DNA of 64,000 nucleotides from Marinobacter sp. F4218 (GCF_019443085.1 NZ_JAHZIL010000003.1:558001-622000); one strand, 5' to 3'. Counted from the first letter of the stretch, positions 27,343 to 36,649 are shown. The notes: generated by a model not told the origin, from the sequence alone. Translations and numbers: made by a program.

Positions 27343-28572
27343 ATGTCAAATACGTCTCTCGAAAAGAGCAAAATCCGGATCCTGCTGCTGGAAGGCGTGC
27401 ATCAATCTGCCATTGATACCCTGAACGCTGCAGGCTACACCAACATCGAGTATCTGACTCACTCGCTGGCCGAGGAAGACCTGATTGAGAAGATTGCCGA
27501 TGCGCACTTCGTCGGTATTCGCTCGCGCACCCAGCTGACCGAGAAAGTATTTGAGGCCGCCAACAAGCTGGTGGCTGTGGGATGTTTCTGCATCGGCACC
27601 AACCAGGTCGACCTGCAGGCGGCGACCCGTCGGGGTATTGCCGTGTTCAACGCGCCTTTCTCCAACACCCGAAGCGTGGCCGAACTGGTGCTGGCACAGG
27701 CCATCCTGCTGCTGCGCGGCGTGCCGGAGAAAAATGCCAAGGCCCATCGCGGCGAGTGGCTGAAGTCCGCCAAGGACAGCTACGAGATTCGTGGCAAGAA
27801 ACTGGGCATCATCGGCTACGGCAACATCGGAACCCAGTTCAGCGTCCTCGCGGAAGGCCTGGGCATGGACGTCTACTTCTACGACGTGGTTTCCAAGCTG
27901 TCGATCGGCAACGCCACCCAGGTGGGCACCCTGCAGGAACTGCTCAACATAGCTGACGTGGTGAGCCTGCATGTGCCGGAAACGCCGTCTACCAAGTATA
28001 TGTTCAAGGCGGAACAGTTCGCACAGATGAAGCCGGGATCCATCCTGATGAACGCCTCTCGCGGTACCGTGGTGGACATCGACGCGCTGGCTGACGCGCT
28101 GCGAAGCGGCAAGCTTCTGGGCGGAGCCATCGACGTATTCCCGGTTGAGCCCAAGTCGAACACCGAAGAATTTGTCTCGCCGCTGCGCGAATTCGACAAC
28201 GTGATCCTGACCCCGCACGTGGGTGGATCCACCATCGAAGCCCAGGAAAACATCGGCCGCGAAGTGGCCGAGAAGCTGGCCATGTACAGCGACAACGGCA
28301 CCTCCGTGTCCTCGGTCAATTTCCCGGAAGTGGCGTTGCCGTCTCATCCGAACCAGCACCGTCTGCTGCACATTCACGAGAACGTGCCGGGCGTCATGTC
28401 CGAGATCAACCAGGTTTTCTCCGAGAACGAGATCAACGTCTGCGGCCAGTACCTGCAAACCAAGGAAGACATTGGTTACGTGGTGGTTGACGTTGACAAG
28501 GAATACGGTGAACTGGCGCTGGAAAAGCTGCTCCACGTTAAGGGCACAATCCGCTGCCGCGTCCTGTTCTGA
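27343..28572 (+). CDS. serA: D-3-phosphoglycerate dehydrogenase
   Basis: 409 residues, the E. coli type with C-terminal ACT domain (about 335-409). NAD site GYGNIGTQFSVLAEGLGM, catalytic His in LTPHVGGSTIEAQENIG. First step of L-serine synthesis; enzymes of this type also reduce 2-oxoglutarate to D-2-hydroxyglutarate, which suits the divergent dehydrogenase. Serine feedback through the ACT domain is expected. Followed by a strong terminator. Confidence 0.96.
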   Translation: MSNTSLEKSKIRILLLEGVHQSAIDTLNAAGYTNIEYLTHSLAEEDLIEKIADAHFVGIRSRTQLTEKVFEAANKLVAVGCFCIGTNQVDLQAATRRGIAVFNAPFSNTRSVAELVLAQAILLLRGVPEKNAKAHRGEWLKSAKDSYEIRGKKLGIIGYGNIGTQFSVLAEGLGMDVYFYDVVSKLSIGNATQVGTLQELLNIADVVSLHVPETPSTKYMFKAEQFAQMKPGSILMNASRGTVVDIDALADALRSGKLLGGAIDVFPVEPKSNTEEFVSPLREFDNVILTPHVGGSTIEAQENIGREVAEKLAMYSDNGTSVSSVNFPEVALPSHPNQHRLLHIHENVPGVMSEINQVFSENEINVCGQYLQTKEDIGYVVVDVDKEYGELALEKLLHVKGTIRCRVLF

Positions 28573-28603
28573 GCCTGTCGTTCCAGATTCGCCAGTACCA
28601 TCG

Positions 28604-28633
28604 AAGCCCGGGCATAGACCCGGGCTTTTTTTT
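28604..28633 (+). terminator. Rho-independent terminator of serA
   Basis: AAGCCCGGG (28604-28612) and CCCGGGCTT (28619-28627), loop of 6, then T-run to 28633. A smaller terminator-like hairpin, AGGCC-AAA-GGCCT with T-run, follows at 28679-28695. Confidence 0.9.
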
Positions 28634-28814
28634 GACGGTAAACATTCGCGGCCAAACCTGATCAAGTCCAAGCAGAAGAGGCCAAAGGCCTTTTTATTTC
28701 CGGGATTTAATAAGAATCTCATGATCTGGCCTTGAGAAAGAAGGGATACCGGCCATGTTTAAGAGTAGGAACTGGATATAACCAGTCCATTCATCTCAAG
28801 ACAGGAGCGCATCC

Positions 28815-29099
28815 ATGTCCGTTAGAGAATCCCTTTTGACCAAACTGCAAACCCAGACCGAACGGTGGAGCAAGCAGATCGACCAGGTAAGGGCAGAAGC
28901 CGAGGCCAAGATGGCGAAGGCCGAAGATGACAAGGCAGAAGCCGAGATCCAGAGGGAATTTTCAGAGAAGATCCAATCCCTTGAGGACCAGATTGAAACC
29001 GCCCGGGCAAGACTTGGCGAGCTCAGGGATTCGGGGGAAGATCAATTGGACAACCTGAAGCGGCGTATCGACGAATGGTTGCCCAGCAACACCAACTGA
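28815..29099 (+). CDS. Small coiled-coil protein, function unknown
   Basis: 94 residues, no signal or membrane segment. Residues about 5-88 form a continuous charged heptad-like helix rich in Glu, Lys, Ala and Gln (e.g. RAEAEAKMAKAEDDKAEAE, then IQSLEDQIETARARLGEL), ending with a short WLPSNTN tail. Strong ribosome site (AGGAG) before the ATG and position between two terminators say it is a real single-gene unit. No family recognised; a cytoplasmic scaffold or stress-related protein is a guess. Confidence 0.8.
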   Translation: MSVRESLLTKLQTQTERWSKQIDQVRAEAEAKMAKAEDDKAEAEIQREFSEKIQSLEDQIETARARLGELRDSGEDQLDNLKRRIDEWLPSNTN

Positions 29100-29136
29100 G
29101 CAGAGGCCACCCGGTAAACCGGACACCCGCAGAAAA

Positions 29137-29171
29137 CAAAAAAAGCGCGGCAACCAGGGTTGCCGCGCTTT
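29137..29171 (-). terminator. Terminator of the OmpA-like lipoprotein gene
   Basis: 14-bp perfect arms 29142-29155 (AAAGCGCGGCAACC) and 29158-29171 with a 2-nt formal loop; on the minus strand a T-run follows (A-run at 29137-29144). It may also stop the 28815-29099 transcript from the other side. Confidence 0.85.
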
Positions 29172-29192
29172 GATATATCTGGCTTGGCTTTC

Positions 29193-29849
29193 TTACTGCA
29201 TCGGAACCAGGGTCAGCTCCACACGACGGTTCTGCTCGCGCCCAGCGGCGTTGTCGTTGGATGCGATCGGGTAACGTTCACCGTAGCCAACGGCCCGGGT
29301 GCGCTTGGGCTCAATGCCGCGATTCAGCAGGAAATCCCGAACCGAACTGGCACGACGCTCACTCAGCAACTGGTTGTAGCTCTGGGAGCCTGAGCTGTCT
29401 GTGTGACCTTCGATCTGGATGATGGTCTTGTCGAATTCCTTCAGAACCAGAGACACCGAATCCAGGGTGTCAGTGAAAGAAGGCTTGATGGACGACTGGT
29501 TCAGGTCAAAGGTGATGTTGCCAGGCATGATCAGCTCGATCTCATCGCCATTTCGAACCACACGCACGCCGGAACCTTCCAGCTTGCGGCGCAGTTCCGC
29601 TTCCTGCTTGTCCATGTAGTAACCGATACCACCGCCAATTGCGGCACCACCGGCTGCACCAATGAGGGCACCCTTGCCCCGGTCACTTTTACTCGAAGTT
29701 GCTGCACCAATAGCCGCACCACCCAGCGCGCCAATGATACTGCCCTTGGTAGCGCTGGAGGTTTTTTCTTCACCGGTGTACGGATCATAGGTCATACAAC
29801 CGCCAAGACCTACGGTCGCAACCGCGAAAGCAAGAATCGTCTTTTTCAC
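29193..29849 (-). CDS. OmpA-family lipoprotein with glycine zipper (YiaD-like)
   Basis: 218 residues. Lipobox GLGGC (Cys18), a glycine-zipper region (about 37-80; GALGGAAIGAATSS, GAAGGAAIGGGIGYYMD) and a C-terminal OmpA peptidoglycan-binding domain (about 100-215) with IQIEGHTDSSGSQSYN and LLSERRASSVRDFL and NRRVEL. Outer-membrane lipoprotein that tethers to peptidoglycan; YiaD-like proteins suppress assembly defects of the outer membrane. Confidence 0.93.
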   Translation of the reverse strand: MKKTILAFAVATVGLGGCMTYDPYTGEEKTSSATKGSIIGALGGAAIGAATSSKSDRGKGALIGAAGGAAIGGGIGYYMDKQEAELRRKLEGSGVRVVRNGDEIELIMPGNITFDLNQSSIKPSFTDTLDSVSLVLKEFDKTIIQIEGHTDSSGSQSYNQLLSERRASSVRDFLLNRGIEPKRTRAVGYGERYPIASNDNAAGREQNRRVELTLVPMQ

Positions 29850-29868
29850 AGCATTCTCCTGTGTTTAT

Positions 29869-30900
29869 TTATTCACGGCCCGCTGGGCCGTTCCCAACAG
29901 TTTGCACCGCTTCGTTCGAAAACGTGTCAATGATGGTATTGAATACCGTCGCCTGCAAATCCTGAGCTTCGTTCACTAAATGATGACGACCGTCAGGGAT
30001 TCTCAGTTCCTCAACTGAGGAAAATTTGTTACGAAGAATTCTCAGATTGTGCTCCCAGTCCACAGTCAGGTCCTTTTCGCCCTGAACCACTGTGACCGGA
30101 AAGTCCACCGGGCGCGCCGATTCGATGTGGGGCACCCAACTGCGCAATGCGCTGACCCAGTCCACGTGTACGGCCCGTGCCTGCAACGGATCATGCTCTC
30201 GCAGAAACCGCAGGAAACGGGAATCGCCGCTGTTCGCCGAAAAAACCCTGCGCCAACGGGTGATAAAGGGCTTGACCATGCTGTGCAGCACCTTTGCGCC
30301 GAGCCAGCCCACCGGGCGTATCAGGGGCGCCAGCAAAACCACCCGGCGGAACGCCGACGTCTCCTGGGAGTGGTGGTTAGACAACAGGTAATCGATCAGG
30401 ATCGCCCCACCGGTGCTTTGACCAACCGCGAACCAGGGACCCCGAACCTTGCCCCTGACGCGGGCCATAACATCCGACAGCACCCCCTGGTACTCGATGA
30501 AACTGCCGATGGCCGCGGGCGTACCACTGGACAAACCATGGCCCGGCTGATCGTAGGCCAGGACATCAAACCCCGCCCCGAGGCACCGGTCAATGAGTTG
30601 GCTATACAACCCGACATGGTCAAAATAGCCATGCAGGATGAAAACCGTTCCCCGCTGGCTGGATGACTCGGGTAACCGGTAGTAATGAACCATGACCTGA
30701 TGGCGACTCGCCTCCACATACCCCTGGTGGTAGCTCACTTCCGGGTGCTCCACCCACAGGTCCAGACCATAAAAACGGCAATAGGCTACCATTTCATCGC
30801 GGAGCTCTCTTGGCGCGGCGGGATCGAACGCTTCCAGTCGATCCAACAGTGAATGCCTGTCCCAATCCGGAATTTCTATGGTATCTGTTTTCCAGTACAC
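29869..30900 (-). CDS. Alpha/beta hydrolase (lysophospholipase/Hydrolase_4 type)
   Basis: 343 residues. Oxyanion HGYFDHVG, nucleophile elbow VGQSTGGA, catalytic Asp likely in QGEKDLTVDW and His in DGRHHLVNE. No signal peptide. N-terminal about 80 residues precede the hydrolase core. Probably a cytoplasmic monoacylglycerol lipase- or lysophospholipase-like esterase. It ends 19 bp before the OmpA-like gene start and may be co-transcribed with it. Confidence 0.88.
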   Translation of the reverse strand: MYWKTDTIEIPDWDRHSLLDRLEAFDPAAPRELRDEMVAYCRFYGLDLWVEHPEVSYHQGYVEASRHQVMVHYYRLPESSSQRGTVFILHGYFDHVGLYSQLIDRCLGAGFDVLAYDQPGHGLSSGTPAAIGSFIEYQGVLSDVMARVRGKVRGPWFAVGQSTGGAILIDYLLSNHHSQETSAFRRVVLLAPLIRPVGWLGAKVLHSMVKPFITRWRRVFSANSGDSRFLRFLREHDPLQARAVHVDWVSALRSWVPHIESARPVDFPVTVVQGEKDLTVDWEHNLRILRNKFSSVEELRIPDGRHHLVNEAQDLQATVFNTIIDTFSNEAVQTVGNGPAGRE

Positions 30901-30979
30901 GTAGAGTTAAACGCCTGTCATGATTGATTAATAAGCTATTTGATCTGCAATCCTAACGCATAGCGGGGGTAGAACACAG

Positions 30980-31873
30980 ATGCTTCAACACCTTCTCGAG
31001 GCCGGTCTTCGCCAAACCATGAAGCACCTGGTTCGTCCCATGCTTCATCCTGCAGTCCCGGTCAGGCTCCAGCGTTCCCTGGTTCGGCAGGCTTATCGCA
31101 CGTCCAAACCTCCACGCGGCTGCCGCTTCGAACAGGACGCCATCGCCGGCATCCCGGTCACCCGCAGCAGCTTCGGCCCGGACACCCGCGGCGTGGTGCT
31201 GTACCTGCATGGCGGCGGCTACATTATTGGTTCTTCCAGTACCCACCGCGGGCTTACCGGGCACCTCGCAAAATCCACGGGTTGCCAGATCATCACCCCG
31301 GATTATCGGCTGGCGCCGGAACATCCTTTCCCCGCGGCGCTTGATGACGCTGAAGCAGTCTACACGACGCTGCTCGAACAGGGCTACAAGCCGGAACAGA
31401 TTGCCGTGGCCGGAGATTCAGCAGGAGGCGGCCTGAGCGTTGCCCTGGCCATGCGGCTCCGCGACCGGCATTTGCCCCTGCCGTCGTCGCTCACGGTTTT
31501 CTCGCCCTGGGTAGACCTCAGCCAGCAACAACTCTATTCACCGGAATGCGAGCCGGTGCTTCAGGCCCGTTGGACCGAGAAATCCGCGCAATCCTACAGC
31601 GCCGGCGAAACGCTCACCAACCCGCTTATTTCGCCGGTGTTCGGTGATCTGACCGACCTGCCACCACTGCTGATCCAGGTCGGCAGTGAAGAAATCCTGC
31701 TCAACGATGCCCAGCGACTTGCCGCTGTCGCACAGAGGGACAACGTCCCGACCACACTCGAAGTCTTCAACAGTCTCTGGCACGTGTTCCAGGTTCACAG
31801 CGGGCAATTGGACCGGGCCACCGAGGCGCTTGAGGACGCAGGCGCCCACATCAAACGTCATCTGGCAGCCTGA
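30980..31873 (+). CDS. Alpha/beta hydrolase of the hormone-sensitive-lipase family
   Basis: 297 residues. HSL-family oxyanion motif HGGG (from His77, YLHGGGYIIGSS), nucleophile in GDSAGGG (Ser147), C-terminal Asp/His expected near 243 and 273 (SLWHVFQ). Esterase on short to medium acyl esters. Divergent from the other hydrolase; its last 23 bp overlap the converging GIY-YIG gene. Confidence 0.9.
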   Translation: MLQHLLEAGLRQTMKHLVRPMLHPAVPVRLQRSLVRQAYRTSKPPRGCRFEQDAIAGIPVTRSSFGPDTRGVVLYLHGGGYIIGSSSTHRGLTGHLAKSTGCQIITPDYRLAPEHPFPAALDDAEAVYTTLLEQGYKPEQIAVAGDSAGGGLSVALAMRLRDRHLPLPSSLTVFSPWVDLSQQQLYSPECEPVLQARWTEKSAQSYSAGETLTNPLISPVFGDLTDLPPLLIQVGSEEILLNDAQRLAAVAQRDNVPTTLEVFNSLWHVFQVHSGQLDRATEALEDAGAHIKRHLAA

Positions 31874-32129
31874 GTTCACCACGTGCCAACGCCTCTTTTT
31901 GCGCGCGCGGCCACCGCTTGATGTGCCATTCAAGGCGCGACGCCCGGCTTCGGTCCCCCGCTGGCGAATGAAACACCAGCTCCAGCGGCCCCTTGCCCCT
32001 CAGGCTCCTTGCGCCCCTGGGCGCACCCGCCTGATGTTCGGCAAATCGTCGGTGTACGTCGGTGGAGATGCCGGTATACAGCGAACCTTTCGCGGTCCTG
32101 ACCATATAAACAAACCATTCAGGAGCCAT
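31851..32129 (-). CDS. GIY-YIG nuclease superfamily protein (YhbQ-like)
   Basis: 92 residues, single domain. GIY-YIG signature as FVYMVRTAKGSLYTGIST followed by DVHRRFAEH. Small stand-alone members are of unclear role, possibly DNA repair. ATG 32129 lies inside the 3' end of the EamA gene (11-bp overlap, site AGGCGCTGG upstream), implying coupling; the 3' end overlaps the esterase gene tail to tail. Confidence 0.85.
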   Translation of the reverse strand: MAPEWFVYMVRTAKGSLYTGISTDVHRRFAEHQAGAPRGARSLRGKGPLELVFHSPAGDRSRASRLEWHIKRWPRAQKEALARGELRLPDDV

Positions 32130-33027
32130 GGGCCAGCGCCTGCTCACGATTTCGCACTTTTTTCTGCTGCAACCAGAGCCCGGCGACAATCAACACCAGC
32201 CCGACGTAGGTGGAAGGCAGGATCTGCTCTCCGAGAATAAAGTAAATAAACACCAGGGAAAGGAACGGCGAGATGAAAATCAGATTGCTGATCTTCGAGG
32301 TGTTCTCTGCCTTCTTCATAGCGTAGGACCAAAGCACAAACGCCACGCCCATCTCAAACGCACCCACGTAGACCGCTGCGGCCAGAGAGCCGGCGGATGG
32401 TACGGCAAAGCCTTCCGTCACCCCACAGATCAGGGCGATGACGGGCAGTCCAAACAAGAAATTCAGGAACAGGCCAACCACCGGATCCCGGGTGTCGCGG
32501 GTAGCCAGGATCCAGTAGGACGCCCAGATCAGGGTACTGCCAATGGCGAGGGCCACGCCCAGCGGGTCGGAGAAGCTCAGCGAGGTCACTGCGCCCCGGG
32601 TGGCAATGACCACAACACCGCCGTAACACACGAGACCGGCCAGGATATCCAGCCTCCGTAATCGTTGCCCAAGGAAGGGCACTGACAGGTAGGCCAGCAC
32701 CAGGGCCCAGGTATAATTGAGCGGCTGCGCCTCTTGCGCCGGCAATCGGTCGAAGGCACCGAACAGAACGAAGTAATACAGGCAGGGGTTAATCAGCCCC
32801 ATGCCGAACGATTGCAGGTATTGTCGACGGTTAAGCTCAAACACCTGATGCCAGCGGCCCTGGACCACCAGCACACCGCCAATCACCAACACCGAGGAAA
32901 TACACGCAATCAAGAGCATCTCGACCGGCGACAACTCCCGCAACGCCAGTTTGAACGCCGTGGCAACCGTAGACCAAAGCAGGACCGTCGCGAGGCCGAA
33001 CAGCATCGCCTGCTTCTGGTTTTTCAT
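32119..33027 (-). CDS. EamA/DMT family transporter
   Basis: 302 residues with ten predicted helices in two EamA repeats (about 5-140 and 150-285), starting FGLATVLLWSTVATAFKLAL. Drug/metabolite efflux or amino-acid export family; substrate unknown. Ends with KKVRNREQALAHGS. Divergent from the DctP gene. Confidence 0.9.
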   Translation of the reverse strand: MKNQKQAMLFGLATVLLWSTVATAFKLALRELSPVEMLLIACISSVLVIGGVLVVQGRWHQVFELNRRQYLQSFGMGLINPCLYYFVLFGAFDRLPAQEAQPLNYTWALVLAYLSVPFLGQRLRRLDILAGLVCYGGVVVIATRGAVTSLSFSDPLGVALAIGSTLIWASYWILATRDTRDPVVGLFLNFLFGLPVIALICGVTEGFAVPSAGSLAAAVYVGAFEMGVAFVLWSYAMKKAENTSKISNLIFISPFLSLVFIYFILGEQILPSTYVGLVLIVAGLWLQQKKVRNREQALAHGS

Positions 33028-33120
33028 ACTCCCTCCGACGATTGAGAGCAGGAACCCGCCTGCCCAAATGTGTTAACTTAGCGGCAATTCACCATTCACC
33101 CCGGCTCTGGAGAACGGGAA

Positions 33121-34218
33121 ATGCGCACCACCAGCCTCAGGTTTTCCTTTCTGGCAATCCTGTTCGCACTCATGGCCGGCTGTTCCGAAAGTGAACCCAC
33201 GTCGGCAGGCAGCGTATCGCCGGAAGCCGAACCACCGGAATACCCCGTCACCTGGCGCTTTGCCCTGGAAGAAATCGAGGGCAGTGTACAACACGCCTAT
33301 GCGGAAGCGCTAAAGGAGAGTATTGAGGAACTGTCTGACGGCAAAATCCTGCTGGATATCTTTCCGTATGGTTCTCTGGGGACCTCGGCTCAGCTGACAG
33401 AACTCGCCAAAAATGGTTCGGTGAATCTCGCTTTTGCCTCCCCGGGGCACTTGGCCGACCAGATTCCCGAGGTGGGTGTATTCACCCTGCACTATCTGTT
33501 GTCCGATGACGGGGAAGTGAACCGCCAGCTCCTGGCCAGCCCTGAACTCATGGCGATGTTCGAAACGCCCTACGCCAGTCGGAACCTGAAACTGCTGGCT
33601 TTTGTACCGGAAGGGTGGATGGCGTGGACCGCCAACAAGCCTCTACGTACGCCGGCGGATTTCGAGGGCCTGCGAATCCGGACCATGACCTCGGACATGG
33701 CGGCAGCAACTTACCGTGCCTATGGCGCCAAGCCGAGCCAGACGCCTTATTCCCAGGTATACAGCGACCTGCAACTGCGCCAGATTGACGCCCAGACCAA
33801 CCCGATTTTTGCGATCGAGGAGATGAACTTCTACGAAGTACAGAGCACCCTGACGGATGCCCGCCCTGCCCAGTTCATTTCCTCCTTGGTCACCAACGGA
33901 GACTGGTACAAGGCGTTACCTGCCAAGCAGCAGCAGTGGCTCGATAGCGCTCTGGCCGAAGTCGCCGAGGTGTCCTGGAAAACCCAGGAAGAACTTAATC
34001 AGACCCGTCTGGAGAGCATGCTCGAAGCCGGCGATATCAAGGTGGTTCGGCTCACCGAGTCCGAACGCGCGGCGTTTGCAGAAGCCAGCAAGCCGGTGCA
34101 TCAGGACTACATGGACGCAACCGGCGAACGCGGGAGTGAAATTCTCAAGCGGATTCGCCAGCTGGTTGAAACGCTTGAGAGCCGAGCGCAGACATCACCG
34201 ACCGAGAACGGGGGCTGA
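33121..34218 (+). CDS. TRAP transporter DctP-type solute-binding lipoprotein (orphan)
   Basis: 365 residues. Lipobox ALMAGC (Cys21), so membrane-anchored rather than free. DctP fold signatures: FPYGSLGTSAQLTELAKNGSVNLAF, GWMAWTANKPLRTPADFEGLRIRT, and the QIDAQTNPIFAIE segment near the ligand site. Ends with a charged tail. No permease subunits (DctQ/M) lie next to it; the nearest TRAP permease is the fused one near base 2000. Confidence 0.88.
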   Translation: MRTTSLRFSFLAILFALMAGCSESEPTSAGSVSPEAEPPEYPVTWRFALEEIEGSVQHAYAEALKESIEELSDGKILLDIFPYGSLGTSAQLTELAKNGSVNLAFASPGHLADQIPEVGVFTLHYLLSDDGEVNRQLLASPELMAMFETPYASRNLKLLAFVPEGWMAWTANKPLRTPADFEGLRIRTMTSDMAAATYRAYGAKPSQTPYSQVYSDLQLRQIDAQTNPIFAIEEMNFYEVQSTLTDARPAQFISSLVTNGDWYKALPAKQQQWLDSALAEVAEVSWKTQEELNQTRLESMLEAGDIKVVRLTESERAAFAEASKPVHQDYMDATGERGSEILKRIRQLVETLESRAQTSPTENGG

Positions 34219-34301
34219 GACAAAGCCAACGCCTTCATCAGCCAGGACACCTGCATCAGGGTTCGTTTGCGATAACTACCACAACGGGTTGATACTTCGC
34301 T

Positions 34302-35141
34302 CTACTCAGGCACCAGCCAATCCAACTGGTGTCTGATGTCCAGCAGGTCGGCTCCCTCGACCTCCCCCAGCATACTTGCCAGGCGGTCATCGAATCCCCA
34401 GGGTGGGTTCACGACCAGCATGCCCGAACCGGTCATGCCCCGTTCCGGCGGGTGCTCAAGGCGCACTTCGCTACGCAGGACCTTTCGAATCCCACTCTGC
34501 CGGACCGCGTCTATCAAGCCCTGCTGGAGTCCACTGGTGAGAATCGGATACCAGATAAGAAAGACGCCATGCCGGCACTTCTGCCATGCCTTTGCCAATG
34601 TTGCCGCCACATTGGCGTAATCGGACTTGATTTCATAGGAAGGATCAATCAGCACAAGCAATCGCGGCTGCTGGGGCGGAAGCTGCTTCAGCAAACCGGT
34701 AAGACCATCCGAACGGACCACCCTGACCCCCTGCTCCGATGCCCAGTCTTCCAGGTGATTGCCTTCGGTGGGGTGAAGCTCAAAGGCCGCCAGCGAGTCT
34801 CCGGGGCGGAGAAAGCGGCGAAACCACGCCGGCGAACCGGGATAATGTTTCAGCCGGCCGGTCCCCGGGTTGTTCGCTGACAACGTATCCAGCACCGTTT
34901 GCCAGTCCGGCGATTGCAGTCGGGCCCGGGCAGTCCAGACTCTCTGGACGCCGTGATCGGCCTCAGCCGTCTTCCGGGCCCGCTCACTCTCGAGATCGTA
35001 AATCGCGCTGCCGGCGTGGGTATCCAAAAAGGCAATACCCGACGGCTTGGCCTGCATCATTGCAATGGCCAGCGTCAGGGCTGCGTGTTTCTGAACATCG
35101 GCGAAGTTTCCGGCATGGAAGGCGTGGAGATAACTCAGCAT
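34302..35141 (-). CDS. rlmJ: 23S rRNA (adenine(2030)-N6)-methyltransferase
   Basis: 279 residues, matching E. coli RlmJ (280). N-terminus MLSYLHAFHAGNFADVQKH is diagnostic; SAM motif LDTHAGSAIYDL; catalytic motif IV reads DPSYE instead of the common DPPYE. Methylates A2030 of 23S rRNA. Start 35141; an extension to 35180 is unlikely. Confidence 0.95.
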   Translation of the reverse strand: MLSYLHAFHAGNFADVQKHAALTLAIAMMQAKPSGIAFLDTHAGSAIYDLESERARKTAEADHGVQRVWTARARLQSPDWQTVLDTLSANNPGTGRLKHYPGSPAWFRRFLRPGDSLAAFELHPTEGNHLEDWASEQGVRVVRSDGLTGLLKQLPPQQPRLLVLIDPSYEIKSDYANVAATLAKAWQKCRHGVFLIWYPILTSGLQQGLIDAVRQSGIRKVLRSEVRLEHPPERGMTGSGMLVVNPPWGFDDRLASMLGEVEGADLLDIRHQLDWLVPE

Positions 35142-35341
35142 GGATCGGCTCCCTAAGTACGGAGGCCCATTAGGCATCAAGGAAAATCATCAGGCAAGCA
35201 AGCGGCGCCTCCGGCGGTTGCTGCAGTGTTCCGTGATTGGCTGGTCTGACCGGTTGCCCCCTGCGTAGATCCCGGGTTCAGGGATATCGTGGTTAGCTGG
35301 TATCCTTGCCATACACTCGCTCCGAGGACGCCGGTTTGCCC

Positions 35342-36649
35342 ATGCAGAACAGAGATCACATCGATCAGCTCTACAGCCTCATTGCCAACGAGGAAGATGC
35401 TCGCGTCTGCAAGGACATACCCGAGGAAGCCTGCCGTGAAGTCCCGCGCAATTTCTTCCTGATTCTGGCCAGCAACGTTCTGACCAAACTCGGAGACCTG
35501 CTGATCAGCCCGAAAACTGTACTGGCGTGGCTAATGAGCACTGTTGGCGCTCCAGCTCTCGTGGCCTGGCTGGTCCCCATTCGCGAAGCAGGCTCCCTGG
35601 TACCACAGATGGTGATTGGCGCCTGGGTCCGGCGAAAAGCGGTACGTAAGTGGTTCTGGACCCTCGGTAGCTTCGGTCAGGCCGTCAGTGTCATTGCCAT
35701 GGCCGCCAGTGTCTGGTTTCTGGAGGGCTATGCCGCGGGCGGTGGCATAATCGCGGCACTGATCGCGTTCTCGCTCGCCAGAGGCTTCTGCTCCGTGGCG
35801 ATGAAGGACGTTCAGGGAAAATGCATTCCCAAGACCCGCCGGGGCCGATTGTCCGGACTTGCCACCACCCTGGGTGGAACGGCAACGGTACTCATGACAG
35901 TGTTGCTGTTCTGGGATCGTGGCGACCCCAGCATCGCCTTTTACACCGCCCTGCTGCTGCTTGCCGCCGGTTTCTGGATCATTGCGGGGTTCCTGTTCGC
36001 TGGCGTCCAGGAATATGCGGGAGAAACCGGTGGTGGCGGCAACGCCCTCTCCGACGCCCTGAAAAGCCTCTCGCTTATGCAGGACGATGCCCCGTTTCGC
36101 CACTTCGTGATTACCCGAGCCTTGCTGCTGTGCTCTGCCCTTGCGTCCCCGTACTTTGTGGTTCTGGCCCAGAAAGAGGCAGACGCCGGGTGGATGCTGG
36201 GCATTTTCCTGCTTGCCAGCAGTCTGGCAAGTTCCGTCAGCGCCAGTTTCTGGGGCTGGATGGCCGACAAATCCAGTCGCCAGGTGATGATCCGAGGAGC
36301 CGCCATGGCCAGCGGCGTATGCCTCGCCGTTGGCATTACCGCCCTGTTCGTGGGCACGGATATGGGCAGTGTTTGGTTTTATCCGGCCGCTTTCTTTATC
36401 CTGAGCATCGCCCACGCTGGCGTCCGTCTGGGGCGGAAAACCTACCTGGTCGATATGGCTGGCGGCAACAAAAGAACCGACTACACTGCAGTTAGTAATA
36501 CGGTGATCGGTTTTCTACTGCTGATAACCGGTGGCCTCACTGCACTGGTGTCCACAGTGTCGGAGGTGGCCGTGATTCTTGTTCTGGGTTTGATGGGGTT
36601 CGCGGGCTTGTTAAGTGCCCTTAGGCTCCGGGAAGTGACGTCAGATTGA
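35342..36649 (+). CDS. MFS family transporter
   Basis: 435 residues with about 12 membrane helices after a 45-residue soluble N-terminus (acidic, two Cys). Motif KDVQGKCIPKTRRGRLSGLA lies in the loop between helices 4 and 5. No substrate signature recognised. ATG at 35342 chosen (MQNRDHIDQLYSL); an earlier frame start at 35306 is less likely. Confidence 0.88.
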   Translation: MQNRDHIDQLYSLIANEEDARVCKDIPEEACREVPRNFFLILASNVLTKLGDLLISPKTVLAWLMSTVGAPALVAWLVPIREAGSLVPQMVIGAWVRRKAVRKWFWTLGSFGQAVSVIAMAASVWFLEGYAAGGGIIAALIAFSLARGFCSVAMKDVQGKCIPKTRRGRLSGLATTLGGTATVLMTVLLFWDRGDPSIAFYTALLLLAAGFWIIAGFLFAGVQEYAGETGGGGNALSDALKSLSLMQDDAPFRHFVITRALLLCSALASPYFVVLAQKEADAGWMLGIFLLASSLASSVSASFWGWMADKSSRQVMIRGAAMASGVCLAVGITALFVGTDMGSVWFYPAAFFILSIAHAGVRLGRKTYLVDMAGGNKRTDYTAVSNTVIGFLLLITGGLTALVSTVSEVAVILVLGLMGFAGLLSALRLREVTSD

